In this document: positions 22,895 to 36,184 of the stretch, one piece after another | How the letters are laid out: every line of letters begins with the position of its first letter | Position numbering within the stretch: the first letter of the stretch is position 1 | Assembly (NCBI GenBank): GCA_002900995.3 | Contig: CM035308.1 | Location: 4,487,053 to 4,551,052 of the forward strand | Reading direction: 5' to 3' | DNA from: Ganoderma boninense | Taxonomy: Eukaryota > Basidiomycota > Agaricomycetes > Polyporales > Polyporaceae | Length of the DNA: 64,000 bases | Notes under the pieces: generated by a model | Database searches by the model: none | What the model saw: the letters and a program-made list of their open reading frames with translations, nothing else | Told to the model about the DNA's origin: nothing | Program-made: the position numbers and the translations under genes

Positions 22895-25258
22895 GATACA
22901 GGCTCTTAATGGATAGAAGTGTGCAAGAACGTCAGCAGCGGGTATGCAGTGGTTAATATACTCCAGCAGACCTTCTTACCTCCCAAATGTCGACCTCTAG
23001 AAATCCAAAGGCTCTCTCGGACTTCGCGAGTATCCATGCCAGTACTTTTGCGAATATCCCGACCATTGCTGACCCTTGCTCCAGTTACGATCTGCGCTGT
23101 CGACTTCGCGCTATCTGCAAGCGCCAAGTGTATTCTTCACAAAAAATGTTCAACGACCTCCTGTGTCAACATGATGAGTATTTGGTATGTCTGGACCCCG
23201 TGCTGACCCCGCGCATCGACCTTTGCACCCGACCTCCAGGAGGAAGGCATCCGACTCATCGGCAGCGCAGGCTTTCCACAGCATCGGTGCAAGGCAGCGT
23301 CACGAGCGATTGCATCGTCCGAATGTCCGCATGCACGACTCAATCCAGTATGGCTGTCTAATTTATCAGTTGAACTCCAAAACATGGCTACAAGGAGGCC
23401 GTCAGGGTGGTAGTACTGCACACACCCTTAGTGCCTCCCGACAAATATCTCGGAACCCCTTATCCTCCGCAACACGCACCTCGTACCTTCGATCCCACCG
23501 CAGCTAAGGTCCCACTACTCTGCAGGTACACGCCACTTGATGAGCATGGAGCAAGCACGGTCGAGATCCCATAAGGGCGATGTAAACACCCGCGACTGTT
23601 CCTCTCGCGCTTGAAGTACCTGCGGGATTTGCCGAGTGCCCGACTCGTGGCGCCGGTCAGGGCGGTTTCCGCAACCTTTACATCCTTGTCTGCGTGCTCC
23701 CTCCGTCCGCTGCCTCGTCCTATCATTGTCTGTTCATCACATACCATGGTCAGAGCTTGAAAAATGATCACGGATTAGCTATAACCCTCATTCACCTGTT
23801 GCAGTTCCAGCACTATCTGCTCCCGCAGCATGAAGAGCGCCGGAGAGAAGTTCCAAAAGCTCGTACCAGCCAAGACTGGCAGCAGTGTTCCGGGAGATAC
23901 GATGACACCCGAGCGCCGCGGCGACGAGGTAGCCGACGTGTCTCGTTCTTTGCATAAGAGGAACTTGCGGACTGCATCTTCCTCAGGAATGCAACGGAAG
24001 GCACGTCTGACCGACCAATCGTCGCCAGGATAACCCCCCACATAGACCCGCCAGATCATCTACACCGTGTATACACCGCTCCAGTTTCCACCCTGCAGCA
24101 TGTTATATACTCAAGTTCTGAACATTCCACCCACCCTATTCCCCAATAGAACGTCGACCACCCCGCAGTCCACCAGGACAAAAAGCTGCCAGCATCAACG
24201 CAACAATGAGACAAAAACATCCGGCATTCGCAACATCCGGTACTACTTGTCCGCACGTCCTGTGCTGCGCACCTGACATATGCGATTCCTCAGGGGTGAA
24301 TCGCTCATGCGACCTGCGACCGCTCCTGTAACCGGTGCCGGGCACATGGTCTAGTCTACTGTCTGTCCAACACCAGTCACGCCCTCCACCTAGAAGTCGG
24401 GATGTTAGTGTCTCGAGATCTCCATAGACCTATAGCACGCAGCACCCGCGTGTTTTTCCCCATGAACCTGCTCCATCGCCGTCTTCATGTACCTGTGTTT
24501 TTCACAGTGTCCGGACTGAGTAACGTTTGGCTCGCTTCGTCGTCACATTCTTAGTCCATCATTGTACAGTTCCTGAGAACAGCTCCTTATTGTATTTCCT
24601 AGTCGTGATCTATATGCACCCCATTTCCACAGATCTTTGCCGCCCACAGACCGCAGGCCGTGCCTTGTCTATCTCCATAGCTGCGGTCTCGCCTTCGAGC
24701 ACCACAACACATTTTTCAATAGGTCAAGGAGACATATCGCACACCAATTCCCGGAAGTCCATCAGGACTACTGTACCAGGGCACTACCTGACATAGCTAG
24801 TAGCGTTGCCGGCCACCATAGCTCAGTCTTTGCGACGTCTTTATCAAATTTTAGCATACGATTTCGAACTTGCACCCCTCACATTTGTTATTCAGATCGT
24901 CACCTGCGCACACATCAGCACCCAATACGAAACATCCGGCTTCTACTAACCGAGTGGGCGTACACTGCTGTGCCCAACCCTGCTAATTACTCTATTCGGG
25001 GTGACTACAGCTACCGCTCGAAAACACGCCCCACGGTGGTCGACCAACCCAACAATATAGATGTCACTAGACAAAATAGTCTCCACAATACCATATCGCA
25101 TTTCCAGGGCAAGGCCTCTGGCTACACCGACGTAGTACATGCTCCAAATAGCCATTCAAACGCCAAAGGCTGACAGGGTCTCCATCGTATTACCATACCC
25201 CCATGCATCCGCATACTCAAAACAACCGGTGACACCGTACGTGCTGCCACACGAACGA
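22895..25258. other. No gene recognised
   Basis: About 2.3 kb without a convincing exon chain. Frames at 23775-24059 (minus) and 24637-25173 (plus) are open but unmatched. Confidence 0.35.
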
Positions 25259-26476
25259 TCAATACCGTCTAGCAAAGAACTAGATGCAATCGAACCTCAC
25301 CTGACTGTAAACGGCGGGACGACGTTCATGTAACATCCCGTCGTTACCGGTCCTCGAGTAGCCGTAATGATATCGAAGCGGATGAGCCCCTCTGGAGGAG
25401 TTCTCAGGTCCTCCTTTGTATCGCGAGAAAAGAACGCTATGAAGGTGGCCGTCAGTTACATAGCTTTCGAAAGCGCCATAGAATTATCAACTTACGACGC
25501 TCGTCAAACCGTAAAACCCAAGACCGTTCATCCCCTGTTGCACGAATGGGCTGTAGCTCGAGAGGCTCGTTCTCTATGTCCCATTGGTGATCGCCGACGA
25601 GCGAGAATCCGCGAGCCAGGTACTTCTGGCGCCACGTTTCCGTCGACGCATACCCAGCACATCCAGGCTCGGGCGGTGTCCGGCAGATCCACGACTTCCT
25701 GAGGTGCATTGTAGAAATAGGAAACAACGATACAGCCCTCGACGCGCTGATGTAGTTCATCGCCAGTGCTGCCATACGGACGGTGAGTAGCGGTTCCAGA
25801 CAATCAAGCAAACGTGCTTACTAGAGTGGAATGTCAAGACGTGCTGCCTCGGGTCGCCGACCACAGCAATAAGCTGCAACCGAGGAGACCGTGGCCCGAG
25901 ACCGTCCTCAGCGCGATCGGCCTCGTCGATGAAGTTGAAGATTTCGAAGGGCTTTCGGTAGGTGAGAGGATCGCATACGAAGTGCCCATGCTTGCCGCAA
26001 CTCCACCGAGCGGGAAGGGTAAGGGCAGCGGCGTCGAAAAACGTAAACGGACCGCTTCCGCGTGGCTTGTACGCGTATCCCATCTCCTGCAACCACCGTC
26101 CAAATTCCAGCAGCCCAGACAACGTCACGTATACGTCGAGATCGCTTTCGGGATCAAGAGGTGCACGCGACAGGAACTGGAGGACGGACGAGCCGGAGAC
26201 GATTGCACCGCACGTCTCCAGCTTTTCCAGAACCTCTAAATGACTACCGAGACCGAACCAGCGATCGAGAAAGGTTGCGATAGACCAAGTCTGCAAGGTG
26301 TAATGGTGCATGACCATGTACACACGTAGGTTGATCCTGTACATCTGGAAAACCTGACGAATGGGTAGCATCCCAAAAAGGACGGACAGTACACAGTGAT
26401 CAGCGGTAAGGAGGAACAGTTCGAATGAAGAAGGAATGGGATACGACGCTGGCGTGTACGGGGGAACATAAGACAT
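25259..26476 (-). CDS. Nucleotidyltransferase-like protein of a basidiomycete family, 357 aa
   Basis: Exons 26476-25822, 25768-25496, 25436-25301 and 25268-25259 join in frame to 357 residues. The centre has the nucleotidyltransferase-fold signature: a GSS turn (IVSGSSVLQFLSR) followed about 12 residues later by SDLDVYV, with the two acidic residues of a DxD metal site. Upstream is a hydrophobic, F-box-like N-terminus (FELFLLTADHCVLSVLFGML). Downstream are the family-typical EIFNFIDEADR and MNYISASRAVSLFP segments and a C-terminal VVPPFTV. Such proteins are numerous in Polyporales-type genomes and largely uncharacterised. The 10-base last exon (RY-stop) is the least certain part. Catalytic activity is not proven by these motifs. 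Confidence 0.65.
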
Positions 26477-27769
26477 GGCGATGCGTGCGTTCGTAGCTGC
26501 ACGCCCAATGGGTTTTAGCTTCTTCGCCGACAACACACGCTGCACCTCTGTAAATCAGACATACCTCTATGCGCTTCCCCCCAATTCTGTGTATTTCCTC
26601 GATATGGACGATATGTCAACCACTTGCCTCGAATTTGACTCCGCGGCTCATCAGACGAGCACAGGTATGCATACGGCCACATGGAGGACAAGGAACCGAA
26701 ATGGCGGTAACGCCGCTCCTCCTCCGCAGCGGGGAGAGCGTCCACTGTCAACATTCTCACGCATTGCGCGTAGACGCTCACTACACACCTGCACCGAGTC
26801 GCCTCTTCGCGATGTGTCCGCGTTCGCTACATGTCCTCCGCTCGTCCGGCGCACTTCCGTGCCCATCCGGTTAGTAAGTTCCAGTTCCCCGCCTCACACT
26901 AGCCTACTCGGGATATCTTCCATGGTATAGTCGACTCTAACAATCAAATCCTTCGTTCTCTAGCACTAGCCTTCGCAACCCCCGATTGCTACCCTCCGAT
27001 CGCCTAATCAAGTCCCAAGCCCTGACACTCCTCTGCCTCCCTCTCAGGCGCTTGATGATCTGACCGACGATCTCAACACCAGCCGCTTCCATGACCCGTC
27101 AAGCATGTACCAAGCTAAGCGACCATGACATCTGCCTACAACGCAGTGTTATTTCACAGCGGCATGTCGTATTTGTCATGACCTCCTGCCGCTATTTTCC
27201 AGTATTCCCCCCGATACCATGAATCGACCACCTCACCATCGCGCCATAGGTACAAATGGGAATACGTCGACCCTATCGTCGACCCTAATTCACAGAAACT
27301 AGGCATCCGCCTCAACCGAACAGTTGCCGCGATGTCCCGTACCTTATGACCGGTGCGTTTTATCACTTCAATGTCGTGTATGCGTAACATCCTGGCGAGC
27401 TGTGATGCTTACGGTGCAATGCCCCAGCCTCGCACACTCCTGAGCACCTCATGCGTTGTCAGGACCGCGCCAGGCAGAACTCATGTGCCGGCGCGTTGAC
27501 GGATAGCGAAACCCCCCCAACTTGAGATGTGGACCATACCCATGGGCGAACGCCCGTGACCGTGGCCTCAGGAAATTACGACGGATGCCCTAGTTTCTGA
27601 CCGACTCTCCTAGCGTATCTTCGACGAACTTTGTACAGTGGGCCGTCACGGGCAATTTGTAATGGACGGCTCTAAACCCAGACACGCGAACTGCATCGCA
27701 CTGCACCATAAAAACCCCAGTCGTCCAGCGAAATGCCCTCCTCAGCTCCCGCCCCATCTTCGTAGCACG
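26477..27769. other. No gene recognised
   Basis: Intergenic region between the divergently oriented nucleotidyltransferase-like and ribonucleotide reductase genes. Open frames are short and unmatched. Confidence 0.4.
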
Positions 27770-30700
27770 ATGTCGTCTCAAACTTCAGATGTCTCTATGG
27801 TTCGCAAGCGAAGTCAGTTTTCTATCTTCCAACCTTCGCACCACAAACTGACCTTCCGTCTTCCTGATAGACGGGTAGGTTATATTCTTCCACCACATCT
27901 TACGCACATCTGACGACCACCAAGTCGTCTCGAACCGTTCTACTCTGACAAGGCAAGCCCTACCTCCCATTTTTGACTTAGAGTCGTGCATAACTGTGTC
28001 AATAGCTACACGGAACGTTGATGAAGGTAGGATCAACAGGACCGTCGTACACCCTACCTTCGTCACTGATGTCGTCTCAACCAGTACACATACGATCTTG
28101 CCGTCGACAGCCTCGATCTTGACAGGTGACCTTAAACCCTCGGCCAGTCGTGGTTGCTTTGGCTCTTACACAACTTCACAGCATCGTAAAGCACGTCGAG
28201 CTTGGGAAGACAGGGAACATTTACACCCACGACTTGCAGGTAGGTTTCAACGCACCCAAACTGTCCAACTTCTCTGAACAACAACTAGCTGCTCCTCGCC
28301 CTGTCGGCAGCGAATTTAACTCATCTCCATCCCGACCACGCTCTCCTCGCAGGGCGGCTTGAAATTGCCGCCCTTCATCGCGACACCGTGAAGTCATTCT
28401 CCCAATTCGTCCGGAGCACGCATGAAGGTGCGATCTCCACAGTTTCTCGGTTGGACAGGTGTGTCTTACATCTGTGCGCAGAGCGTCCGGAGACGTTCAA
28501 TAACGATTTCATGCTTGCCATCGAGAGCAATGCCGACAACATCGACGCCGTCATACGACATTCTCGGGACTTCGATATGACATAGTCAGTCGTGTTTTTT
28601 CCAACCCTTTAGCGAGGCCATACTCAGACCTGAATAGCTTCATGTTCAAGACTATTGAACGCGGTTATTTACTCAGGAGAGAAGGACAGGTTATTGAGCG
28701 TCCTCAATTTATGTGGATGCGGGTTGCCCTTCAGATACACGGATCCAACTTCGCAGCTGTCTCTGACACCTATGACCTACTCTCGCGAGGCTTCTACATC
28801 CACGCCACACCGACACTCAAAAATTCCGGAACGCTTACTCCTCAGCTCTCCTCATGCTTCATGCAAGCCGTCGACCCTCAGTCTACAGCGTCGGTGTTCG
28901 ACGCGGTCCAGAAGACTGCTCTGATGTTTATGCACGACGGTGGCGTCGGCGTCGATCTTCACAACATCCCGTCCAAGAGGTTCGTCAGTCGTACAGTGCA
29001 GCGCACCTAAAATACTCATGCTAAGAGCAGAACGGATCGCGTTCCCCACCAACCCGGGGTGCTGCCGCTCATGCGCCTCTTCGACGCGACTACGAAGTAC
29101 ACGTCACAATCGCGAAGCGGGCGTGCTTCAGCCTCGGCGATGTTCATTTCTCCATGGCATGCTGATATCATGGACTTCATCGACGCCCGCGCGAACATCG
29201 GGCAGGAAGAGTTGCGCACTCGGAACATCTTTACAGGGCTTATCGTCCCCGACCTATTGTATGTGTCCACTACCTCCCCAAGCTTCGAAGCCAATTAGCT
29301 AAAATTATCTGGCACTAGCATGAAACGGGTTCGCGACAATGACAAGTGGTCTCTGTTCGACCCCGTCGATGCGCCGGAACTGTCCACCTGCTATGGCGCC
29401 AATTTTGACAGCACCTACTGTCGCCTCGAATGCCAGGGTCTTGCTCGTCTCGTTATTCCTGCTCGACGACTCTGGGAACGCATTTTGCAGCAACAGGTCG
29501 AGACCGGTACCCCATTCATTCTGTATCGAGACGCCATTAACAGTACGTCCTACTTACGACTTGAAGTCCCTCGGCGTCCTGACCCATTTAACTGCTTAGG
29601 CAAGAGCAATCAACGCAACCTTGGCATCATTAATTCTAGCAACCTATGCACAGAGATATTGCAATACACTTCACCGACGGAGACGGCAGTATGCACCTTA
29701 TCGTCTATAGTCCTTCCAACGTTCATCACGGAGACGAGCGGCTTCGACTTCGCGACCCTCCACCGCGTGACCAAAACGGCCGTGCGCAACACAGATAGGA
29801 TAATCGACATCAACTCATACCCCACGGACGAAGCTAGGACTTCCGCGGAGAAGACCCGAGCGATTGGTGTTGGCGTTCAAGGTCTCGCGGATGCTTTTGT
29901 GATGCTCCGCATGCCGTTTGAGTCAGCGGAAGCAAGACTGTTCAACATCGCCGTCTTCGAGACTGTATACCACGCCGCCTTGGAGGCAAGTTGCGAGCTC
30001 GCACAGCTATACGGGCCATACCCAGCGTGGGAAGGGAGCCCAGCTTCAAACTCGCAACTCCAATTCGACTTGTGGAACAAGCGACCATCTGGCAGGTACG
30101 ACTGGGCAAACCTGAAATCGCGCATCAGCAAGCACGGTCTCCGCAACTCCCTGCTTACTGCGCAGATGCCCACGTCGTCAACTTCCCAGATCACGGGCGT
30201 GAACGATGGTGTGGACCCATACATCAGGTAGGGTCTCTCACTGTTCCGCGCACACCATAAACTAAGACAATCCTAGCAATGTATATGTGCGCAGGGGCTT
30301 AGGCGTCGAGTGCCAGATGGTCAACAAATGGTTGGTTCGCGACCTGATTCTTTGTGATATGTGGAACCAGGACACGCGCCAACATCTCATCCGTAATCAC
30401 GGCGAGTATTCCCTACGCGAACCTCCCTCATCGCTCGCTGACAACGCCGTAGGCTCCATCCAAAGCATCCACGACATCCCAACGTCTATCAAGGACCTCT
30501 ACAAAACGGCGTGGGAGGTCCCCCAGAAATGCATCATCGACCTCGCAGCTGGTCGCGGGCCATTCGTTTGCCAAAGCCAGAGCATGTCGATCTACATGGC
30601 CCAGCCCACATACAAGAAACTTGTAATGCTCTATATCTATCCCGTTTTTGCACCCTCCGCTTGCTCACTTCGTACTCCCTCAGACGTCAATGCATTTCTA

Positions 30701-31019
30701 CGCGTGGACAGCTGGTCTCAAGACGGGTATGTACTATCTGCGGACGCAACCAGCGGCATACCCCATCCAGTTTGGTGTCGACCAGACAGCGGCTCCGCCT
30801 TCTCTCGCAATTTCTGTCCCAGAACTCCCGAATGCAAGCCACAGCACGCCACCTCTCTCCGCAGGTCATACCGAGACCAGCGACACAACCTCGGACGGCG
30901 GTCTGTCAACACGGGCCGTCCATATGTCGGTTGACGGTGACCGGTGCTCACCTCAACGTCCCAACACGCCGGTGTCGGTACTCTCTTCCCCTACAGCATG
31001 TTCGGCCTGCGCAGCTTAA
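27770..31019 (+). CDS. Ribonucleotide reductase large subunit (R1), divergent
   Basis: Class I ribonucleotide reductase alpha subunit, which reduces ribonucleoside diphosphates to deoxyribonucleotides with the R2 radical partner in the cytosol. Many exons; from 28289 to the stop the chain is clear. Seen: [10 protein letters not shown], active-site SSCFM, N/C/E triad in SSNLCTEI, the partner cysteine in [28 protein letters not shown], the radical-transfer tyrosines in LKTGMYYLR and a C-terminal CSAC. So every catalytic residue is kept. The N-terminus is diverged: [16 protein letters not shown] is recognisable (with an apparent 4-base exon at 27871-27874), but 27953-28288 could not be resolved. 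The specificity-loop region after LHNI lacks the usual glycine-rich motif. Expected length about 850-900 residues. Confidence 0.85.
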
Positions 31020-33900
31020 GCCGTACCTGAACAATTCACTACATACCCCCTACCTATGACGCTGCTTCTCCGTTCGTCTAGTCTCTCCCTACTTCCCGTC
31101 CCTGTACTTTTATACGTCATCTCTTACTATTTATCACTGTACGCCTAAATGCTTCCTCCTACTATTTATTGCTGTACCCCTGTACTCCCCTCCTCCGGCT
31201 ATGCGTCTGCTCGGCTCTCCACATCTTGTGCTCCATCATACTCTTCCGTACTTATCTATTCATGTGTCGATACTGCACAACTCCTTCATCCCCACCAGCG
31301 TACGTCGCCAGACCTACTCTGATGTCTGTACTATTTATCGCCTGTACTTGCCCACAAATCGTTATGCTACCTGCACCACCATCCTGGCTTCCGACCGCGG
31401 TTAAACGTTCTCCGCCTCTCCGACAGCTATGCACTTCACAGACAAGTCGCAATTAAAGCTTGAAATCGGTTTCACTGCTCTAGCTCGGAGCCTACGAAAC
31501 ATGCGACCAACACAGACCTCCGGTGGCTAACCGTAACTATTATTCGTGTTAGTGATCGTCGACAGCTATACTGCACGCTTTACTTACATTGTTAAATGTG
31601 ATAGCACGTCTAACACCCGTCGCGTTGAGCATGACCTAATTCCCGAGAGGCTTGAGATCAACGATGGCAAAGGGTCAGAATACACACCTGCGCGACTTTG
31701 ATCACTTATGCAACCAGCTTGCGCCACTCAGGAAGGCGAACCGAGGCGTGCTGCTGGGTCCACATACCATCGGCGGATGGCATCCAGGATCGCCAGTGCT
31801 AGGCAGAACTTCGGCCACCGTACCTTGATTGACCGAAATCACTGAACGACTACGTCGTCTGGATCGTAGCCGATACTATGCGCGCATAGGTTTCGTATAC
31901 GGCTCCTGCTGAGCAACCCTTCGCACTGACCATCAGGCATGTAACTGTCGGACTCAGATGAAACGTAAGCAGACATACCTGCTGAGCCTCCCATGCTAGT
32001 CCTGTCCGGACAAAACTCCTTCCAAGGTTCACATCCCCGTCGCTGTGTTCTGACTCGCCCTAACCGCGTAACTTGTGCCATATCCAACACCGCCAGTCCT
32101 ACAAACTGCAACTCCCCATCCACCCTTGTCGACAAGCCCCACACTCTACTCCGGCAGACGAGCCAGGACTACGCCGGCCTAAAATCCTGTACTTCAGAGC
32201 GACACCCATGTACATGGTGCATACATCACCTGTCTTCCCCACGTACGGTTGCTGGTCTTGTCGGGGCCCGCGCATTCAGCTTCCACCCGAACAAAGGGAG
32301 TCAGGCGGGGGAAGTTAGAACTGCCGAAGCGTCTAGGAGTACTCACCCGTACGATATGTTAGACATAAGACCAGCGAATGCGCACAGTTCTGACAAGCAA
32401 GTAATTCTGCGAGCACATGAAAGGCGAAGGGAAGAATCAGGTAAACCGCGCTAGCGCTACTTACCTGCAGAAGGCTTCAGCGGCTATCTCCTGCCAACGC
32501 TTGACACAGACCTCGACCCACCCTGCCAACCCGCCTTGTCGATGCACACCGCATCCCCTGATATAACACACACCTCCCACCCATACTCGCCCTGTTTGCC
32601 CCGACAGGCGGCAGCCTCTGTCGTCTCTCTCAAGTGCGTGTTCAGATGACACTCCCCTCTTCACCGTCCGCGTTGTCGTCAGCGAGCTAACCCAGAGCCA
32701 TCCTTTAGCCCTAAGGCAAACGTCGCAGCGCCCCTCGACGGTACCTCGAGTACCCTGCCTCCTTGAGCCCTCTATCCACGCCTTCCTACGTACTTCAAGA
32801 GCTACCTCTACGCCATACGCGCAAGAGAGTCGTTCCGCCACCACCGTTCCTCGCGTTCCCGGACATGGGGACATCTCCGACAAGACCAGTCTCGCTGCAG
32901 TGCCGTCGAGCCGAACTGCACCCATACCTCATCCTCCGACCCGTATATATCACTTCAAATGGCGATGAACGATACTCCGAGTTCTAGCAACCTTCGGAGC
33001 TGCATCATCCACTGGACCGTCGCCACATCCCTTCCGAAGTTATGACCACGCACTGCCTGTGAACACGACAACGTCGAGAGAACTCTTGCTTTCTGGTGAC
33101 CTCGTCCGTGATACGGTGCGGAACGACCTCTCTCTCGTCTCGAGTCTAATCGTGACGCTGTTGCAGACCACCGGAGAACATCCGTCGCCCGGTGTTGGTG
33201 ATGCAACCCGCTCGTGGAGAGGATCTGAGTCGTGTCGGGAGGCGACACGAATACGAGTGTCACGTCGAAGCGCGGCGATACGCGGGACGAGGGGCTACGC
33301 CCTCTCACTCTTGGTGCGTCCTGCAACTGTCAGACTTGCACGGAACTCTGACATACACGTAGGCATGCGAACGCATGACGATACCGGTGTATAAGCCGTC
33401 GCCATTAGCCTGATATAGCCATGTGGTAACGACGGTCGGCTCAACCGTCTACGTGTTTGGTGGGCACGTCGACCAGGAGACCTTACATCTACCCTTCGAT
33501 CTGAATTAACGTAAGTCGGTCACCTCGATCCTCGACGCTCGCAAAGACACCAGGTTATTCACTTTCGCTTGACCCCTTTCGAGTGATAATCCATTAAGGG
33601 TACCAGGGAGCTAGTCGAACATGCCGAAGGCTCGCCGTGACCACCCGAAGAGCCACATCTACGTGACATATAACATATAACAAAGAGATCCTTTCGTGTG
33701 TGACTTTTGTTGCCTGCTCTACTTCCCAACCTTTGCCTAGCACTAAAGCCAGGTTTGTAGGTGCGGCGGAACCGACTGCCAGTACCACTACAACACCTGA
33801 CCGGTCCACACCATTTGCCTGGTTCCGACGACGTTGTTACGCGTCGGGTAACCTCCCCCATAGGTCTTCAGGTCTTCGCGAATGCAGTCAACATGGCCTC
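31020..33900. other. No gene recognised
   Basis: Nearly 3 kb downstream of R1 with pyrimidine-rich stretches (about 31060-31440) and many short frames on both strands. No family or exon chain could be supported. Confidence 0.35.
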
Positions 33901-34217
33901 AATGTCGACCAGGAGCAAAGTCCAGGCGCGGTACACAGCAGTATGATGGCGAGAGCCGCCCGGAGAGCACAGATTCTCCCGACAGCGCCGCACGTCCCGC
34001 GATAGTGGGCGAACAATCCCATGAACGCCTCGCGAGTATCGTCCGCAGCCCAGGCTACCGAGGTCTACGACCCTGCTGGTCCGCAAGCGGGTTTGGAGGG
34101 CGTTATATCGCAGGGTAATGTCCGCACTGCTCGCAGCCTCCCCGTTCTTGGCTACCAGTCGAAACGTCTATCTACAATGTTCCTAGTTTCGCAACATTCG
34201 GCGCCTCTGTCAAGCCA

Positions 34218-35234
34218 TGATCCACTGCCAGCCTTACCGACGATCTCAGTCGCGACCTGAAGGCCAAGGATGCAGCGATTGACGCTTTGAAGAAAAGGGA
34301 GGCATGGGTGAAAGCTACTCGCGTCGAGGTTGAGCGAGTCGTCTACACGGAATCGAAAGAAGTGTTATCCTCGCGCGTCCACGACGACGACATCGACAGG
34401 GCGAAGGCCACGCGATTGGTGATTAACTTCAAACAATTCAAGGCCACGATCCTCGTAAGTGTCCAATACGCAACTCCGCTGCAGTTGCTGTCCTAACGCG
34501 TGCCCGTTGTGGATAGGCCGCAGCCGTCGAACCTGCTAAGGAGGCGTCAGATCCTGTCAGGGAGGCTGAACACGTTGGCGCTACTGTTGTTCAGAAGGGT
34601 GTCTTCTACCCCGTCAAGCTAGCGACTCTAGAGACTTCGTCAGACCATGTCATTCCAAAGTGGAACACCAACACTTCGTGAACCTCGGATGTCAACTCTG
34701 CGTTGCCCGCTCCAGTCAACCTGACCGCGACCGCAAGATCCAAGAAATTAACTCGCGCTCGTCGCAGACCACTCTACTGGGACTGGTTAGCTCGACGCAC
34801 CCCTTCTCGAGGCGGTTCAGCACATACACGCCCTGAAACGTACACGCGCTTCACTCGACACACCTCCTTCGCGCGCAGAGGAAACGGACGTTCAGTATGC
34901 CCACACTTGCGAGTACATCTGCCAACTTAGGGCCACAATAGGTGAAGTCCGTAGCGAGCTCGAGATTTACACCACAGAGATCGATGCTGCCCACGTGCAC
35001 ATCGTAGACATCGAAAACCTGCGACGGAACTTGCGTGGAGAGGCTGACGTGTTTCGTGCCGCCGCCGCCTGCAACCCGGGCAGGCTCCTCCCTTCGCATG
35101 ACGAGCTCGGGAGTAACGAGATCCTCCGTGGTACTTGCAGCCACATGGAGACAATCAACGGCCTCCAAAACGAAGTGCTGTCTGTCCGCGACATGCTCGG
35201 GGATATGTCGCGTCGAGCCGACGTGGCGCAGTAG
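34218..35234 (+). CDS. Coiled-coil protein, model incomplete
   Basis: Two coding-like blocks on the plus strand. The first (about 34218-34681, with an intron 34456-34516) reads LTDDLSRDLKAKDAAIDALK...VERVVYTESKEVL and ends WNTNTS-stop. The second (about 34790-35234) follows a TTAG acceptor and reads LDAPLLEAVQHIHALKRTRA...YICQLRATIGEVRSELEIYT...METINGLQNEVLSVRDML and ends DVAQ-stop. Heptad-like spacing of leucines and charged residues predicts coiled coil in both. They may be two halves of one gene, or a gene broken between 34681 and 34790. No function is recognised, and a 5' exon upstream of 34218 is likely. Confidence 0.4.
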
Positions 35235-36184
35235 GAAGTCTCTACAGTAACGGGGAAAACGGTCCACAACGGTCTCACTCCTCCCTACACCACAGTGCCA
35301 AGTATCATATCGGTTCTTCTCTAGTAGGGCGCAGCAGTCAACGCGTCAGCTATTCCTGGAACCATCGCATAAATCGTTCGACTACAATTTATCCCCCTCG
35401 GCTCCAAGAGCCACTTATATACCATCTTCGCAAGATAGTCGATTTATCACCGCTCTTCTCCGCATTCCCAGCTTTCGGATGTCTCCAATAAGACCTGTAA
35501 CGGTCCAATTAAACACACTGGTACGCAAGCCTCTGGAATCTGACGGAAGTCATCCCGCAGAACATGCGTGCTGAAATGATATTCTAGTGGTTCCCCCATC
35601 GTTGCTCGTTCATACCTGCTTCGACCATTGCTGCACCGCGGGGTGGATGGGCGAAAGATCACGACAGAGATGTGCATGTACACCAGTCCGAACTGATGTA
35701 GACTAGGGCCTGAGTACGTAGTTCCTTCCCGGTAATCTATGTTTCCCGGGCCTGACGTCCCCTCTACTGTTAAGTACATGTACCGGTCGGCCCTCGACCG
35801 CCACCTCCGGGTTTCTCTACCCAGCCTCTTAGCCGCAGTGCGTATGTCCCATCAGACCCCTCCCATAGGTTCTCGGCTCCACTACGCAGGTTTTTCTGTC
35901 ACAGCTGCTTACCGCGGAGAGCACAACTTGTTGCTCAGGTATACGACGACGACCAACGGCCCATGTATACGCGCGTGCCCGGCCGCTGATGCCAACATTT
36001 CCCGAAGTGGCTGAAAAGCGTCGGCCGTACCACTGCCCAGTACCGTCTGTCTGAAGGCATTCACATCGACCCAGCGGCAACATGCCCTCTGTCAACTTTC
36101 GTCAGTATACGACGCTGGCAATGCAAAGTAAGACCGACCTCAGCAAGCTGTTTCAAACTGACACCAGAAATCGTACTAACATCC
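35235..36184. other. No gene recognised; probable Helitron 3' flank
   Basis: Lies downstream of the Helitron coding sequence (minus strand). A CTRR end preceded by a short hairpin was looked for by eye and not identified with confidence. Confidence 0.35.
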
